A stretch of DNA of 64,000 nt from the NCBI GenBank assembly GCA_050299695.1, contig JBNKWI010000005.1, forward strand, positions 1 through 64,000. The letters run 5' to 3'. This document shows, in pieces, positions 54,326 through 63,197 of this stretch. The stretch comes from Ovoidimarina sp050299695. Lineage in GTDB: Bacteria > Pseudomonadota > Alphaproteobacteria > Rhodobacterales > Rhodobacteraceae. Position 1 is the stretch's first letter; each line of letters starts with the position of its first letter. The notes under the pieces are model-generated. The model had not been told where the DNA came from. It saw nothing but the letters and a program-made list of their open reading frames with translations, and ran no database searches. Made by a program: the position numbers and the translations under genes.

Positions 54326-56149
54326 ATGAGCGACGATATCGCCAGCTTCCTGGCACGGCTTCATCCCTATGACAGCGTGGATCCGGTGGGTCTCCTCCGG
54401 ATCGCCACGCGTTTCGAGGCCGAGGAGCATCCCGCCGGAGCCCGTCTCTATTCCTGCGGCGACGCAGCCCCGGGGCTCTACGTGATCCGCGAGGGCGCGG
54501 TGCGTGTCACAGATGCCGCGGGGCAGGATCTGTCGCGGCTCGGCCCCGGCAATTCCTTCGGCGAGCGCGGGCTCCTGCGCGACGGGCTGGCCGCGACCAG
54601 CGCCTTGACGGAGACCGATTGCCGGCTCTACCGGTTGCCGCCCGAGGCCTTCGAGGAGGCGATGCGCACCGAGCCCGCCTTCGCGCGGTTCTTCCACCGG
54701 GGCGAGGCGCGCCGGGCGCCCGAGCGGCCGCCCGACCTCGCCACCACGCCGGTCGCGCAACTGATGACGCCCGATCCGGTCACCTGCCGGCCGGGCACGC
54801 CGGCGGCCGAGGCCGCGCGGATCATGGCCGAGGCGCGGATCTCCTGCCTTTGCGTCACCGATGGCGAGGCGCGGCTGGTGGGCATCGTCACGGTGCGCGA
54901 CCTTTCGGGCCGGATCCTCGGACGCGGCCGCAGCCCCGAAACCGGGGTCGGTCAGGTGATGACGCCCGAGCCGCACACGCTGCCGGCCACCGCGCTCGGC
55001 TCGGACGTGCTCCACGCGATGATGGAGCGCGGCATCGGCCACGTGCCGATCACCGAGGGCGGCCGGCTCGTGGGGATCGTGACCCAGACCAACCTCACGC
55101 GGCGGCAGGCGGTGAACTCGGCCTGGCTGGTGGGCGACATCGCCCATGCGCCCGACGCCGAGGCCATCGCGGGCGTCACGGCGCTGATCCCCCGGCTGCT
55201 CGCGCAGCTCACCGGGGCCGGGCTCCGGCACGATGTGGTGACACGGCTCGTGACCGACATCGCCGATGCCGCGACGCGGCGGCTGCTGGCGCTGGCCGAG
55301 GAGGAATTCGGCCCGCCGCCGGTGCCCTATCTCTGGCTCGCCTGCGGCAGCCAGGGCCGGCGCGAGCAGACCGGCGTGTCGGACCAGGACAATTGCCTGA
55401 TCCTCGACGATGCCGCACGCGACGCGGACGACGCCTATTTCGCCCGCCTCGCGCGCTTCGTCTGCGACGGGCTGAACCGGGCAGGCTATGTCTATTGCCC
55501 GGGCGAGATGATGGCGACGGCGCCGCGCTGGCGGCAGCCGCTCAGGGTCTGGCGCGGCTATTTCCAGGGCTGGATCGCCACGCCCAGCCCGGAGGCGCAG
55601 ATGCTCGCCTCGGTGATGTTCGACCTGCGGCCGATCGGCGGCGAGACGGGGCTTTTCGAGAGCCTGCAGGCGGGCACGCTGCTCACCGCGTCGAAGAACT
55701 CGATCTTCGTGGCGCATATGGTGGCGAATTCGCTCCGGCACCAGCCGCCCCTGGGGCTGCTGCGCGGCATTGCGACGATCCGTTCGGGCGAGCATCGCGA
55801 CGCGGTGGATCTGAAGATGTCGGGCGTTGTTCCGGTGGTCGATCTCGCGCGGCTCTATGCGCTGATGGGGCGGATCGCGCCGGTGAGCACCCGGGCGCGG
55901 CTGGAGCTTGCCGGCGGCGGGCCGGGCGTCTCGGCGGGCGGCGCGCGCGAGCTGATCGACGCCTACGACCTGATCGCCGCCACGCGGCTCGCGCATCAGG
56001 CGCGGCAGATCGCGGCGGGAACAGCGCCGGACAACTATCTCGCGCCGTCGAGCCTGTCGGATTTCGAGCGCAGCCATTTGCGCGACGCCTTCGTCGTGGT
56101 GCGGCGGATGCAGGCGGCCATCGCCCAGGGGCGGGGCACGGTGACCTGA
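54326..56149 (+). CDS. cNMP-binding/CBS/DUF294 nucleotidyltransferase-like protein
   Basis: The 607-aa cytoplasmic protein has a cyclic-nucleotide-binding domain (20-125), two CBS domains (145-200 and 208-262) and a DUF294 nucleotidyltransferase-like domain with LACGSQGRREQTGVSDQDN (GS at 341-342, Asp353 and Asp355), then DUF294_C. The NTase motif is like that of GlnD uridylyltransferase, so it may modify a protein or nucleotide in answer to cAMP and adenylates. Such proteins recur next to ActP-DUF4212. The start ATG at 54326 begins MSDDIASF. The ligand and target are unknown. Confidence 0.9.
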   Translation: MSDDIASFLARLHPYDSVDPVGLLRIATRFEAEEHPAGARLYSCGDAAPGLYVIREGAVRVTDAAGQDLSRLGPGNSFGERGLLRDGLAATSALTETDCRLYRLPPEAFEEAMRTEPAFARFFHRGEARRAPERPPDLATTPVAQLMTPDPVTCRPGTPAAEAARIMAEARISCLCVTDGEARLVGIVTVRDLSGRILGRGRSPETGVGQVMTPEPHTLPATALGSDVLHAMMERGIGHVPITEGGRLVGIVTQTNLTRRQAVNSAWLVGDIAHAPDAEAIAGVTALIPRLLAQLTGAGLRHDVVTRLVTDIADAATRRLLALAEEEFGPPPVPYLWLACGSQGRREQTGVSDQDNCLILDDAARDADDAYFARLARFVCDGLNRAGYVYCPGEMMATAPRWRQPLRVWRGYFQGWIATPSPEAQMLASVMFDLRPIGGETGLFESLQAGTLLTASKNSIFVAHMVANSLRHQPPLGLLRGIATIRSGEHRDAVDLKMSGVVPVVDLARLYALMGRIAPVSTRARLELAGGGPGVSAGGARELIDAYDLIAATRLAHQARQIAAGTAPDNYLAPSSLSDFERSHLRDAFVVVRRMQAAIAQGRGTVT

Positions 56150-56173
56150 ACGGGGATTTGGGGGAGGGGAGAG

Positions 56174-56692
56174 ATGATCTTCGAACTGATCGCGGTGATT
56201 GCCGCCGGGCTGGCCGGGGCGGGCGTGGGCCTGCTTCTGGGCCGGCTGACGGCCGGGCGGCTGCCGCGCTGGTGGGTGCCGGTCCTCGCCGGGGCGGCGA
56301 TGCTGGGGGTGGCGATTGCCAGTGAATACGGCTGGTATCCGCGGACGCGGGCCGCGCTGCCGGCGGGGGTCGAGGTCGCCATGACCGTCGAGGAGCGCGC
56401 GCCGTACCGGCCCTGGACCTATGTCGCGCCCTTCGTTTCGCGCTTCCTCGCGGTCGATACCGGCGCGATGCGGAGCCATCCGGCCGCGCCGGGCCAACGC
56501 ATCGTCGAGGTCTACGCCTTCGCGCGCTGGTCGCCGACGCGGAAGCTTGCCGTGCTGGTCGATTGCCCGGGCGGGCGGCGCGCCGATCTCGGGCCCGGCG
56601 CCGGTTTCGCCGAGGGCGGCACGGTGTCCGGCGTCACCTGGCGGGACGTGGGCGCGGATGACCCGGTGCTGCGCGCCGCCTGCGGGGCCTGA
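56174..56692 (+). CDS. Small membrane-anchored protein, unknown function
   Basis: The 172-aa protein has two TM helices (residues 4-25 and 35-52) and a periplasmic or cytoplasmic globular part of about 115 residues with two cysteines (LVDCPGG, RAACGA). GGGGAGGGGAGAG precedes the ATG. It lies between the DUF294 gene and the exonuclease gene with 24- and 3-bp gaps, so it belongs to the same operon. I do not recognise the family. Confidence 0.75.
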   Translation: MIFELIAVIAAGLAGAGVGLLLGRLTAGRLPRWWVPVLAGAAMLGVAIASEYGWYPRTRAALPAGVEVAMTVEERAPYRPWTYVAPFVSRFLAVDTGAMRSHPAAPGQRIVEVYAFARWSPTRKLAVLVDCPGGRRADLGPGAGFAEGGTVSGVTWRDVGADDPVLRAACGA

Positions 56693-56695
56693 GCG

Positions 56696-58087
56696 ATGCG
56701 GCGTTTCGGCCTCCGGACGCGGATCGCGCTGTTCTTCGCCGCGCTGGCAGGCGGGGCGGTGGCGCTGGTCGCGCTTGGCCTCTGGATCGGCGCGGGGCGT
56801 GGCGCGGGCGGGTTCGTCACCGCGGGGCTGATCGCGGGGTTCGGGATTCTTGGCCTCGCCGCCTGGATCTGGCTCCTGTTCGACGAAAACGTGGCGCGGC
56901 CGATCGAACGGCTGGCGGCCGATCTGAGGGTGCGCGCCCATGCCGATCCGGGCCTCGGTCTCGAGGCGGGCGGGCTGGGTTACCTGGGCGATCTCGGCCC
57001 GGCGGCGCGGGCGCTGAGCGCCCGGCTCGGCGCGCAAACGCTCGACGCCGCCGAGCGTGTCGCCGCCGAAACCGCGCGGCTCGCCGCCGAGCGCGAGCGG
57101 CTTGCCGCGGTGCTGTCCGACATTCCGCTCGCCATCCTCATCCTCGACGAGGCGCACCGTGTCACGCTCTATGACGGGCAGGCGGCCGAGACACTCGGCC
57201 CGAGGCCACTCTGTCTCGGGCAGAGCCTGTTCCACCATGTCGATGGCGCGCAGGTCCGCGCGGCGCTGGAGGGGCTCGCGCCGCGCGCGGCGGTCGCGCT
57301 GCGTCTTTCAACCGCCGACGGGACCCGGGTGTTCGAGGCGGTTCTGCGCCGGCTCGGGCCGGGGGCGGGCTACATGCTGTCGCTGCAATGCGCGCCGGAT
57401 GCGGCGGCCGAGCGGCCGCTGGTCTACGATTTTTCCCCGGCTGCCGCGCCGCCCGCCGCGCCCGGGGCGCTGCGCGCGACGCCGCTCGAGGCGCTGACCT
57501 ATGTGATCTTCGACACCGAGACGACCGGGCTCTTGCCGGACCGCGACGCCGTGGTGCAGATCGGCGCGGTGCGGGCGGTCGGGCGGCGCCTTGTCGCGGG
57601 CGAGGTGTTCGATACGCTGGTCGATCCGGGCCGGCCGATCCCGGCGACGGCGACGAAGGTGCATGGCATCGACGACGCGATGGTGCGGGGCGCGCCCGCG
57701 ATGGATGAGGCCGGGGCGCGGTTTCTGGAGTTCGCCGAGGGGGCGGTGCTGGTGGCCCACAACGCGCCGTTCGACATGGCGTTCCTCAGGCGCCATGCCG
57801 CGGCGACGGGGGCGCGGTTCGACCATCCGGTGCTCGACACGGTGCTCCTCGGCGCGGCGCTGTTCGGCCGGGACGGGCGGCTGACCCTCGACGCGCTCGC
57901 CGAGCGGCTCGGGATCGCGATCCCGCCCGGGGGGCGGCACACCGCGCTGGGCGATGCTCGGGCGACGGCGGCGGTGTTTCTGAAGATGCTGGCGGTGTTC
58001 GAGGCTGGCGGCTGCACGGATCTCGGCGCGCTGATGGATGCCCAGACGGTGCATCGGCGGCTTCCGGCCGACCTCAACCGCGGCTGA
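56696..58087 (+). CDS. Membrane-anchored DnaQ-type 3'-5' exonuclease with sensor-like N-terminus
   Basis: The 463-aa protein has two TM helices (10-30, 40-62), a HAMP-like linker, a PAS-like region (about 140-235) and a C-terminal exonuclease domain with all DEDDh motifs: FDTETTG (Asp273, Glu275), AHNAPFD (Asp360) and HTALGDARATA (His415, Asp420). It is intact for catalysis. Such proteins are annotated as DNA polymerase III epsilon-like, but the membrane anchoring and sensor part argue for signal-linked nuclease activity. It is the last gene of the actP-type operon. Confidence 0.9.
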   Translation: MRRFGLRTRIALFFAALAGGAVALVALGLWIGAGRGAGGFVTAGLIAGFGILGLAAWIWLLFDENVARPIERLAADLRVRAHADPGLGLEAGGLGYLGDLGPAARALSARLGAQTLDAAERVAAETARLAAERERLAAVLSDIPLAILILDEAHRVTLYDGQAAETLGPRPLCLGQSLFHHVDGAQVRAALEGLAPRAAVALRLSTADGTRVFEAVLRRLGPGAGYMLSLQCAPDAAAERPLVYDFSPAAAPPAAPGALRATPLEALTYVIFDTETTGLLPDRDAVVQIGAVRAVGRRLVAGEVFDTLVDPGRPIPATATKVHGIDDAMVRGAPAMDEAGARFLEFAEGAVLVAHNAPFDMAFLRRHAAATGARFDHPVLDTVLLGAALFGRDGRLTLDALAERLGIAIPPGGRHTALGDARATAAVFLKMLAVFEAGGCTDLGALMDAQTVHRRLPADLNRG

Positions 58088-58121
58088 CTGCCAACTGCGT
58101 TGGCGCCGCCCCGGGCCGGAG

Positions 58122-60149
58122 TCAGGCCGGGCGCGGGCCGCCCGCGACCGCCGCGGACGGCCAGGCTTCGTGCGGCGGGGTCAGGGCGTCGAGCGCGGTG
58201 TCAATCGGCACCGGCCGCCCGAAATGGTAGCCCTGGCCGTTCCGCGCCCCCATGCCGTGGACGATCTGCGCCTGTTCGGCGGATTCGATGCCTTCGACCG
58301 TCACCGCCATCTGCAGGCTGTCGGCGATCTCGACCACGGCGTCGACGATGAAGCGCGCCTCCTCCGACGTGTCGATCTCGTCGACCAGCGACTTGTCGAT
58401 CTTCAACTCGTCCGCCGCCGCAGCCCGGAGATAGGCCAGCGACGAGAAGCCGGTGCCGAAATCGTCGATCGCGATCTTGCAGCCGAGCTCATGCAGCGCG
58501 TCGATGATCCGGCGCGCGTTGTCCCAGTCGCGGATTTCCAGCGTCTCGGTGATCTCGAGGGTCAGGAGTTCGGGGGCGAGCCCGCTTTCCTCGAGCACGT
58601 CGCCGACCTCGCGGACGATCCGCGGGCTTGAGAAATTCATCGTCGAAAGATTGGCGCTGAACGAGATCGCATTGCCGTGCTCGGCATTCCAGCGCCCGAG
58701 CTTGCACGCGGTCTCGCGCAGCACGTAGAGGTCGATCTCGTTGATCAGCCCCGCCTCCTCGGCCAGCGCCACGAAGTCCGAGGGCGGCACCATCTCGTCG
58801 CCGCGCTGCCAGCGCACCAGCGCCTCGAAGCCGTAGACCTCGCCGTCCTTCAGCCGCACCTTGGGTTGGAGATAGACCCGGAGGTCGCCCTGGGCGATGG
58901 CGCCGGGCAGCTCGGTGAGGAGCGCGCGGCGCTTGAGGAAGCGGATCTCGAGCTCCTCGTCGTAGAAGGCGTAGCAGTTCCTGCCCAGGTCCTTCGCGGC
59001 ATAGAGCGCGAAATCGGCCACCCGCGTCAGGGTGTCGAAATTCGATGCCATCTGCGCGGCGAGCTGGGTCGTCGTCGCGAGGCCCATGCTGGTGCTGGTG
59101 CTGAGCGCCTCGCGGTCGAAATAGAGCTCCTGCGTGACCGCCTCGGAAATCTTCTGGCAAACCCGGGTGAGCCCGATCGCATCGTCGCCCGGGATCGCCG
59201 CGGCGAATTCGTCGCCGCCGAGGCGCGCCGCGAACCCGCCCGCCTCGCGCGCCACCCGGTCGATGATCCCGGCCACGTATTTCAGCACCGCGTCGCCGGC
59301 GGAGTGACCATGGGTGTCGTTGATCGCCTTGAAATCGTCGAGATCGGCCAGGAGCAGCGTCATCGGCGCGCCGGCCTCCATCATCTCCTCGATCCGGTCC
59401 TGGAACTGGATGCGGTTCGGCAGGCCGGTCAGCGAGTCGAAATAGGCCAGGAAGGCGGCGCGTTCCTCGGCTTCGCGGCGGGCGTGGCGCGCCAACACCT
59501 CGCGGCGCAGGAGCAGCAGCATCACCGCGCCGAACAGGGTGAGGACGAGGAGGTTGAACCAGACCACCAGGTGCTGCTGGTTGAGGGCGCGGGACTGGTC
59601 GTCGAGGACCACGTCCTGCAGCCGCCGCATCTCGTCGAGATAGATCACCAGCCATTGGCGCGCCTCGTCCGAGGCGATGAGCAGCGCGTCGGCCAGAGCG
59701 TCGGGCGACCCGGCGAAGCCCGAGGCGATCGCCCCGTCGGCGATCGCCAGCACACGCTCCAGGCCGCGGATCGCGTTCCGCGCGTCAGGCAGGTCCTCGC
59801 GCCCGTCCAGCACCCGCCGGAAGCTTTCCAGCCGGACGTAGAGGATGTCGGCCGCCGTCGAGAAATCCTTTTCGTCCTGCGCCGAAACAAGGCCCGCGCG
59901 CGCGCTGCGCAGCGCGATCAGGTTCAGCCGCTGCAGGTCGCTCATCGACACGAAGCCGTTGCGCAGCTGCCGGTCCTTGAAGATCTCGTGGACGGCCTCC
60001 GTCTGCTGCATCGCGCGCTGGAAGTAGATCCCGGCCGCGAGGCACATGGTGAACAGCGTCCCGAGGGTCAGGAACAGGCCCGCCTTGGTGGCGAACCCGT
60101 CCAGAACCCTGTTCAGGAGTGGTCTTGTCCGCGGCCTGTAGGGTTTCAC
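58122..60149 (-). CDS. GGDEF/EAL bifunctional cyclic-di-GMP protein
   Basis: The 675-aa protein has TM helices near residues 28-48 and 204-222 enclosing a periplasmic helical domain, then GGDEF (RLGGDEF) and EAL (FEALVRW; AIDDFGTGFSSL) domains with intact motifs. It could both make and degrade c-di-GMP, set by the periplasmic input. The start is GTG 60149, which overlaps the stop of the secreted molybdopterin-fold protein gene (ATGTGA), so the pair is translationally coupled and the secreted protein is a likely input partner. Confidence 0.92.
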   Translation of the reverse strand: MKPYRPRTRPLLNRVLDGFATKAGLFLTLGTLFTMCLAAGIYFQRAMQQTEAVHEIFKDRQLRNGFVSMSDLQRLNLIALRSARAGLVSAQDEKDFSTAADILYVRLESFRRVLDGREDLPDARNAIRGLERVLAIADGAIASGFAGSPDALADALLIASDEARQWLVIYLDEMRRLQDVVLDDQSRALNQQHLVVWFNLLVLTLFGAVMLLLLRREVLARHARREAEERAAFLAYFDSLTGLPNRIQFQDRIEEMMEAGAPMTLLLADLDDFKAINDTHGHSAGDAVLKYVAGIIDRVAREAGGFAARLGGDEFAAAIPGDDAIGLTRVCQKISEAVTQELYFDREALSTSTSMGLATTTQLAAQMASNFDTLTRVADFALYAAKDLGRNCYAFYDEELEIRFLKRRALLTELPGAIAQGDLRVYLQPKVRLKDGEVYGFEALVRWQRGDEMVPPSDFVALAEEAGLINEIDLYVLRETACKLGRWNAEHGNAISFSANLSTMNFSSPRIVREVGDVLEESGLAPELLTLEITETLEIRDWDNARRIIDALHELGCKIAIDDFGTGFSSLAYLRAAAADELKIDKSLVDEIDTSEEARFIVDAVVEIADSLQMAVTVEGIESAEQAQIVHGMGARNGQGYHFGRPVPIDTALDALTPPHEAWPSAAVAGGPRPA

Positions 60150-60655
60150 ATCTCGGGCTCGATCCTTGCCGCCATCCAGACAAGATCGGACTCGGAGGCG
60201 ACGTCGGAAGCCTGGTAGGCGTCCATGTCCATCACGAACTGGATCGGTCCGCGGACCCGGCGCGAATGCGCGTGCCCGTCGACGCGGGTCGCCACCAGGA
60301 CCGGGATCGAGGTCCAGACGTCGCGTTCGATCACCGAGCTGAAATCGTTCTCGGCATAGACGCGGATCGCCGGCGCGTCGGCCAGGCCGTTCGCCGCGAG
60401 CAGGTCGGACAGGAGCACGCCTTCGAACTCGGCCGGTTCGGTGCGCCAGGGCGTGGTGGTGCGCAGCCGGTAGGTCGTCATCGTCTCGAGGTCTTCGGGC
60501 TTGTAGACCCGGGAATGGCCGTCCATGCCCACCACTTCGAGCTGCGCGAGGGCGTGTTCGATCGGCGTGAGCGCGACCGGCTCGGGCTGGCCGGCGAAGG
60601 CGGTGCCGGCCAGGGCGCTTGCCAGGCAAAGCGCCGACAGGGTTTTCAGTCTCAT
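60146..60655 (-). CDS. Secreted molybdopterin-oxidoreductase-fold protein without a ligand Cys
   Basis: The 169-aa protein has a Sec signal (LKTLSALCLASALAGTAFAG) and a domain like the sulfite-oxidase molybdopterin-binding fold: YKPEDLETMTTYRLRTTTPWRTEPAEFEGVLLSDLLAANG, AIRVYAENDFSSVIE and RGPIQFVMD. The mature part has no cysteine, so a molybdenum ligand seems absent and the fold may serve as a binding or sensing module. I chose the second ATG (60655) because GGAG abuts the first one. It is coupled to the GGDEF/EAL gene. Confidence 0.78.
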   Translation of the reverse strand: MRLKTLSALCLASALAGTAFAGQPEPVALTPIEHALAQLEVVGMDGHSRVYKPEDLETMTTYRLRTTTPWRTEPAEFEGVLLSDLLAANGLADAPAIRVYAENDFSSVIERDVWTSIPVLVATRVDGHAHSRRVRGPIQFVMDMDAYQASDVASESDLVWMAARIEPEM

Positions 60656-60864
60656 CGTCATCTCCAGAATGGATGGTGGGGTCCGGCCTAGAGAACGGCA
60701 GCTAATCTTTGGTGACTGCGCGCGGCCCCGGCCGCCGCGGCGGGGCGGAAAATGCTTACAATCGAACGCACCTCCCGGCTTCGGTGACAATCCGGGGAAA
60801 ATTGGAGGCACTTCGTCAACCCGGGCTAACAGGCGATTAACGTTCCCGGGCCACACCGTCCGGC

Positions 60865-61392
60865 ATGGAACTCTATCTCGCACAAGTCGTCGGCCTGGCG
60901 GCGTTTGCCGTCAATCTGTACGCCTGCCTCCACACCGAGGAACGGCAGTTCAAGCGCGTCATCATCGCGGGCTGCCTGCTGTGGGCGGTGCACAATTCCA
61001 TGCTCGGCGCCGACATGGCGGCGACCCTGTCGGTGATCACCGCGTTCCGCACGCTCCTGTCGCTCAACGCAGCGAACCGCAAGCATGCCGGCCCGCTTCT
61101 CTTCCTCTACCTGGTACTGGCGCTGGGCGACAAGCAGAGCGCCTATGACTGGCTGCCGGTCTGCGCCACCTTCGTCGGCACGGTCGCGCTGTTCTACCTT
61201 CAGGGCGTCGCGCTCCGCATCGTGCATTGCCTCGGCGCGCCGCTCTGGATCGTCCACGACCTGCATTACGGCTCGCTTGCCGGCGTGCTGTCGCAGACCA
61301 CCATGCTGCTCCTGACCGCCTTCACCGTCGCGCGGATGCTGGGCCTGGTCGCACCGGGCCAACGCGCCCCTGTCGAACCCAAGGCGACCTGA
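60865..61392 (+). CDS. YgjV-like inner membrane protein
   Basis: The 175-aa protein has about five TM helices and the YgjV-family pattern: LAAFAVNLYACLHTEERQFKRVIIAGCLLWAVHNSMLG, ITAFRTLLSLNA and VHCLGAPLWIVHDLHYGSLAG. The family has no confirmed function. The gene stands between the divergent molybdopterin-fold gene and the TRAP operon. There is no obvious Shine-Dalgarno site before the ATG. Confidence 0.82.
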   Translation: MELYLAQVVGLAAFAVNLYACLHTEERQFKRVIIAGCLLWAVHNSMLGADMAATLSVITAFRTLLSLNAANRKHAGPLLFLYLVLALGDKQSAYDWLPVCATFVGTVALFYLQGVALRIVHCLGAPLWIVHDLHYGSLAGVLSQTTMLLLTAFTVARMLGLVAPGQRAPVEPKAT

Positions 61393-61579
61393 CAGGCAGG
61401 GCGCCGCCGGTGCCGTCCGGGCCGACCCGAGCGCCCGGCGCGTGAGCGCAGGGTGCGAGACAAGGACTTGCGCCGAAGGCGCTCCATGTGAAAACTCCCC
61501 TTCCGCTCTTTCCATGCGGGCGGGCGCGTGCTTCAATGCGCGCAAGAACAACGGGCAATGACCCAGGGGAGGATTTTTC

Positions 61580-62590
61580 ATGACCACGAGTTTCGGTCGC
61601 CGCACGTTCATGTCCGCGGCGTCTGCCACGCTTCTCGCGCTCGGTTTCGGCGCCGCCGCCGATGCGGCGGACAAGATCACGCTGCGCCTGTCCACGCCGG
61701 CCTCGGAAACCGACCAGCGCTCGGTCGCGCTCGCCGAAGTGTTCGGCCCCGCGGTCGCCGGGTTCGCCACCTACGAGCCGCATTACAACGCCTCGCTGAT
61801 CGCGCAGGGCTCGGAGCTCGAGGCCATCGCCTCGGGCGATCTCGAGATGTCCGTCACCTCGGCGCAGGAACTCGCGACCTTCTTCCCCGAATTCTCGATC
61901 TTCACCGCGGGCTATGTGCACCAGTCGGCCGAGCACCAGGTCAAGGTCTTCAACGACCCGCTGATGGACCCGTTCAAGCAGAAGGTCGAGGACGAGCTGG
62001 GCGTGAAGCTTCTCGCGGTGATGTATCTCGGCCGTCGCCAGGTGAACCTGCGCTTCAGCCAGGCCGAGAAGAACGTCCAGACCCCCGCCGATCTCGCCGG
62101 CGTGAACCTCCGCATGCCCGGCTCGGACGCTTGGCAGTTCCTCGGCAAGGCGCTGGGCGCCAACCCGACGCCGATGGCCTTCACCGAGGTCTATACCGCG
62201 CTCTCCACCGGTTCGGTCGATGGCCAAGACAACCCGCTGCCCACCGACAAGGACTCCAAGTTCTATGAGGTGACGAAGCAGATCGTGCTGACTTCGCATC
62301 TCGTCGACCTGAACTATGTCGCCTTCTCGAAGGAGACCTGGGACGGGCTGACGCCGGAGCAGCAGGCCACCGTCCAGAAGGCCGCCGAGGACGCCGCCGA
62401 GAGCGGCCGGCAGAAGCAGCTCGCGCTCGAGGACGAGCTGGTCGCCTTCTTCAAGGAGCAGGGGCTCGACGTCTACGAACCCGATCTCGCCGCCTTCCGC
62501 AGCCATGTGCAGGAGGCCTACCAGAGCTCGGATTTCTCGGCCACATGGCCCGAGGGCGTGCTCGACAAGATCAACGCGCTCGGCAACTGA
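61580..62590 (+). CDS. dctP: TRAP transporter substrate-binding protein
   Basis: The 336-aa protein has an exported N-terminus with a twin-arginine-like GRRTFM and an SBP_bac_7 (DctP) body: ITLRLSTPASETDQ, the anion-binding Arg region LGRRQVNLRF and LAGVNLRMPGSDAWQFLGKALGANPTPMAFTEVYTALSTGSVDGQDNPL. Such proteins bind organic acids; the conserved Arg in NLRMP contacts the carboxylate. GGGGAGGAT precedes the ATG. It heads a dctPQM operon. Confidence 0.93.
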   Translation: MTTSFGRRTFMSAASATLLALGFGAAADAADKITLRLSTPASETDQRSVALAEVFGPAVAGFATYEPHYNASLIAQGSELEAIASGDLEMSVTSAQELATFFPEFSIFTAGYVHQSAEHQVKVFNDPLMDPFKQKVEDELGVKLLAVMYLGRRQVNLRFSQAEKNVQTPADLAGVNLRMPGSDAWQFLGKALGANPTPMAFTEVYTALSTGSVDGQDNPLPTDKDSKFYEVTKQIVLTSHLVDLNYVAFSKETWDGLTPEQQATVQKAAEDAAESGRQKQLALEDELVAFFKEQGLDVYEPDLAAFRSHVQEAYQSSDFSATWPEGVLDKINALGN

Positions 62591-62624
62591 CCGCGCGCGT
62601 CGGCGCCACGGGGGAGGGAAGGCG

Positions 62625-63197
62625 ATGAAACCGTTTCTCGGTTGGATCGTCCGTGGCGCCGAATTCCTGATGGCCATGATGATGGCCGCGATGTTCGCGA
62701 CCTTCATCCTGCAAGTGGCGATCCGCTACACCGCCCGCCTCGGCTGGATCGCCGAGGCGGCGCCGTTTCTGGATCCGAGCCGCTATGGCTGGACGCTGGA
62801 ATTCTGCCTCGCGCTCTGGGTCTGGATCGTGTTCTTCGGCTGCGCCACGATTGTTCGCGACCGCGACCACGTGACCTTCGACATTCTCTACGGGGCTGTC
62901 TCGCCGCGGCTGCGGCGCGTCTTCGCGTTGATCACCTGCGCCGCCATCGTGGTGGGGCTCCTCGCTTCGCTCGGGCCGACCTGGGACAAGTTCTACATCC
63001 TCAGGCTCAAGCAGACCGCGACGCTGAAGCAGCTTCTGGGCGACTGGGTGCGGATGCGCGACGTCTACTCGGTCTACGCCTTCTTCCTTGTCGCGGTCTC
63101 GCTGCGCTACGCGTGGCGCGCGGTGGAGGTCTGGCGGCACGGCGCCGAGGAGGACCCGCACCATTATGAAGAGCTGGCCGGCGAGGACGACAAATGA
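62625..63197 (+). CDS. dctQ: TRAP transporter small permease
   Basis: The 190-aa protein has four TM helices of the DctQ type, with FILQVAIRYTARLGWIAEA, EFCLALWVWIVFFGCATIVRDRDHVTFDILYG and a C-terminal TM. It links the binding protein to the large DctM permease. The ATG at 62625 follows GGGGAGGGAAGG. Its stop overlaps the dctM start (ATGA). Confidence 0.92.
   Translation: MKPFLGWIVRGAEFLMAMMMAAMFATFILQVAIRYTARLGWIAEAAPFLDPSRYGWTLEFCLALWVWIVFFGCATIVRDRDHVTFDILYGAVSPRLRRVFALITCAAIVVGLLASLGPTWDKFYILRLKQTATLKQLLGDWVRMRDVYSVYAFFLVAVSLRYAWRAVEVWRHGAEEDPHHYEELAGEDDK

Noticed and set aside
54218..57238. 1006-aa open frame opposite the DUF294/exonuclease genes
   Set aside because: Low-complexity shadow composition; the plus-strand genes carry clear catalytic motifs.
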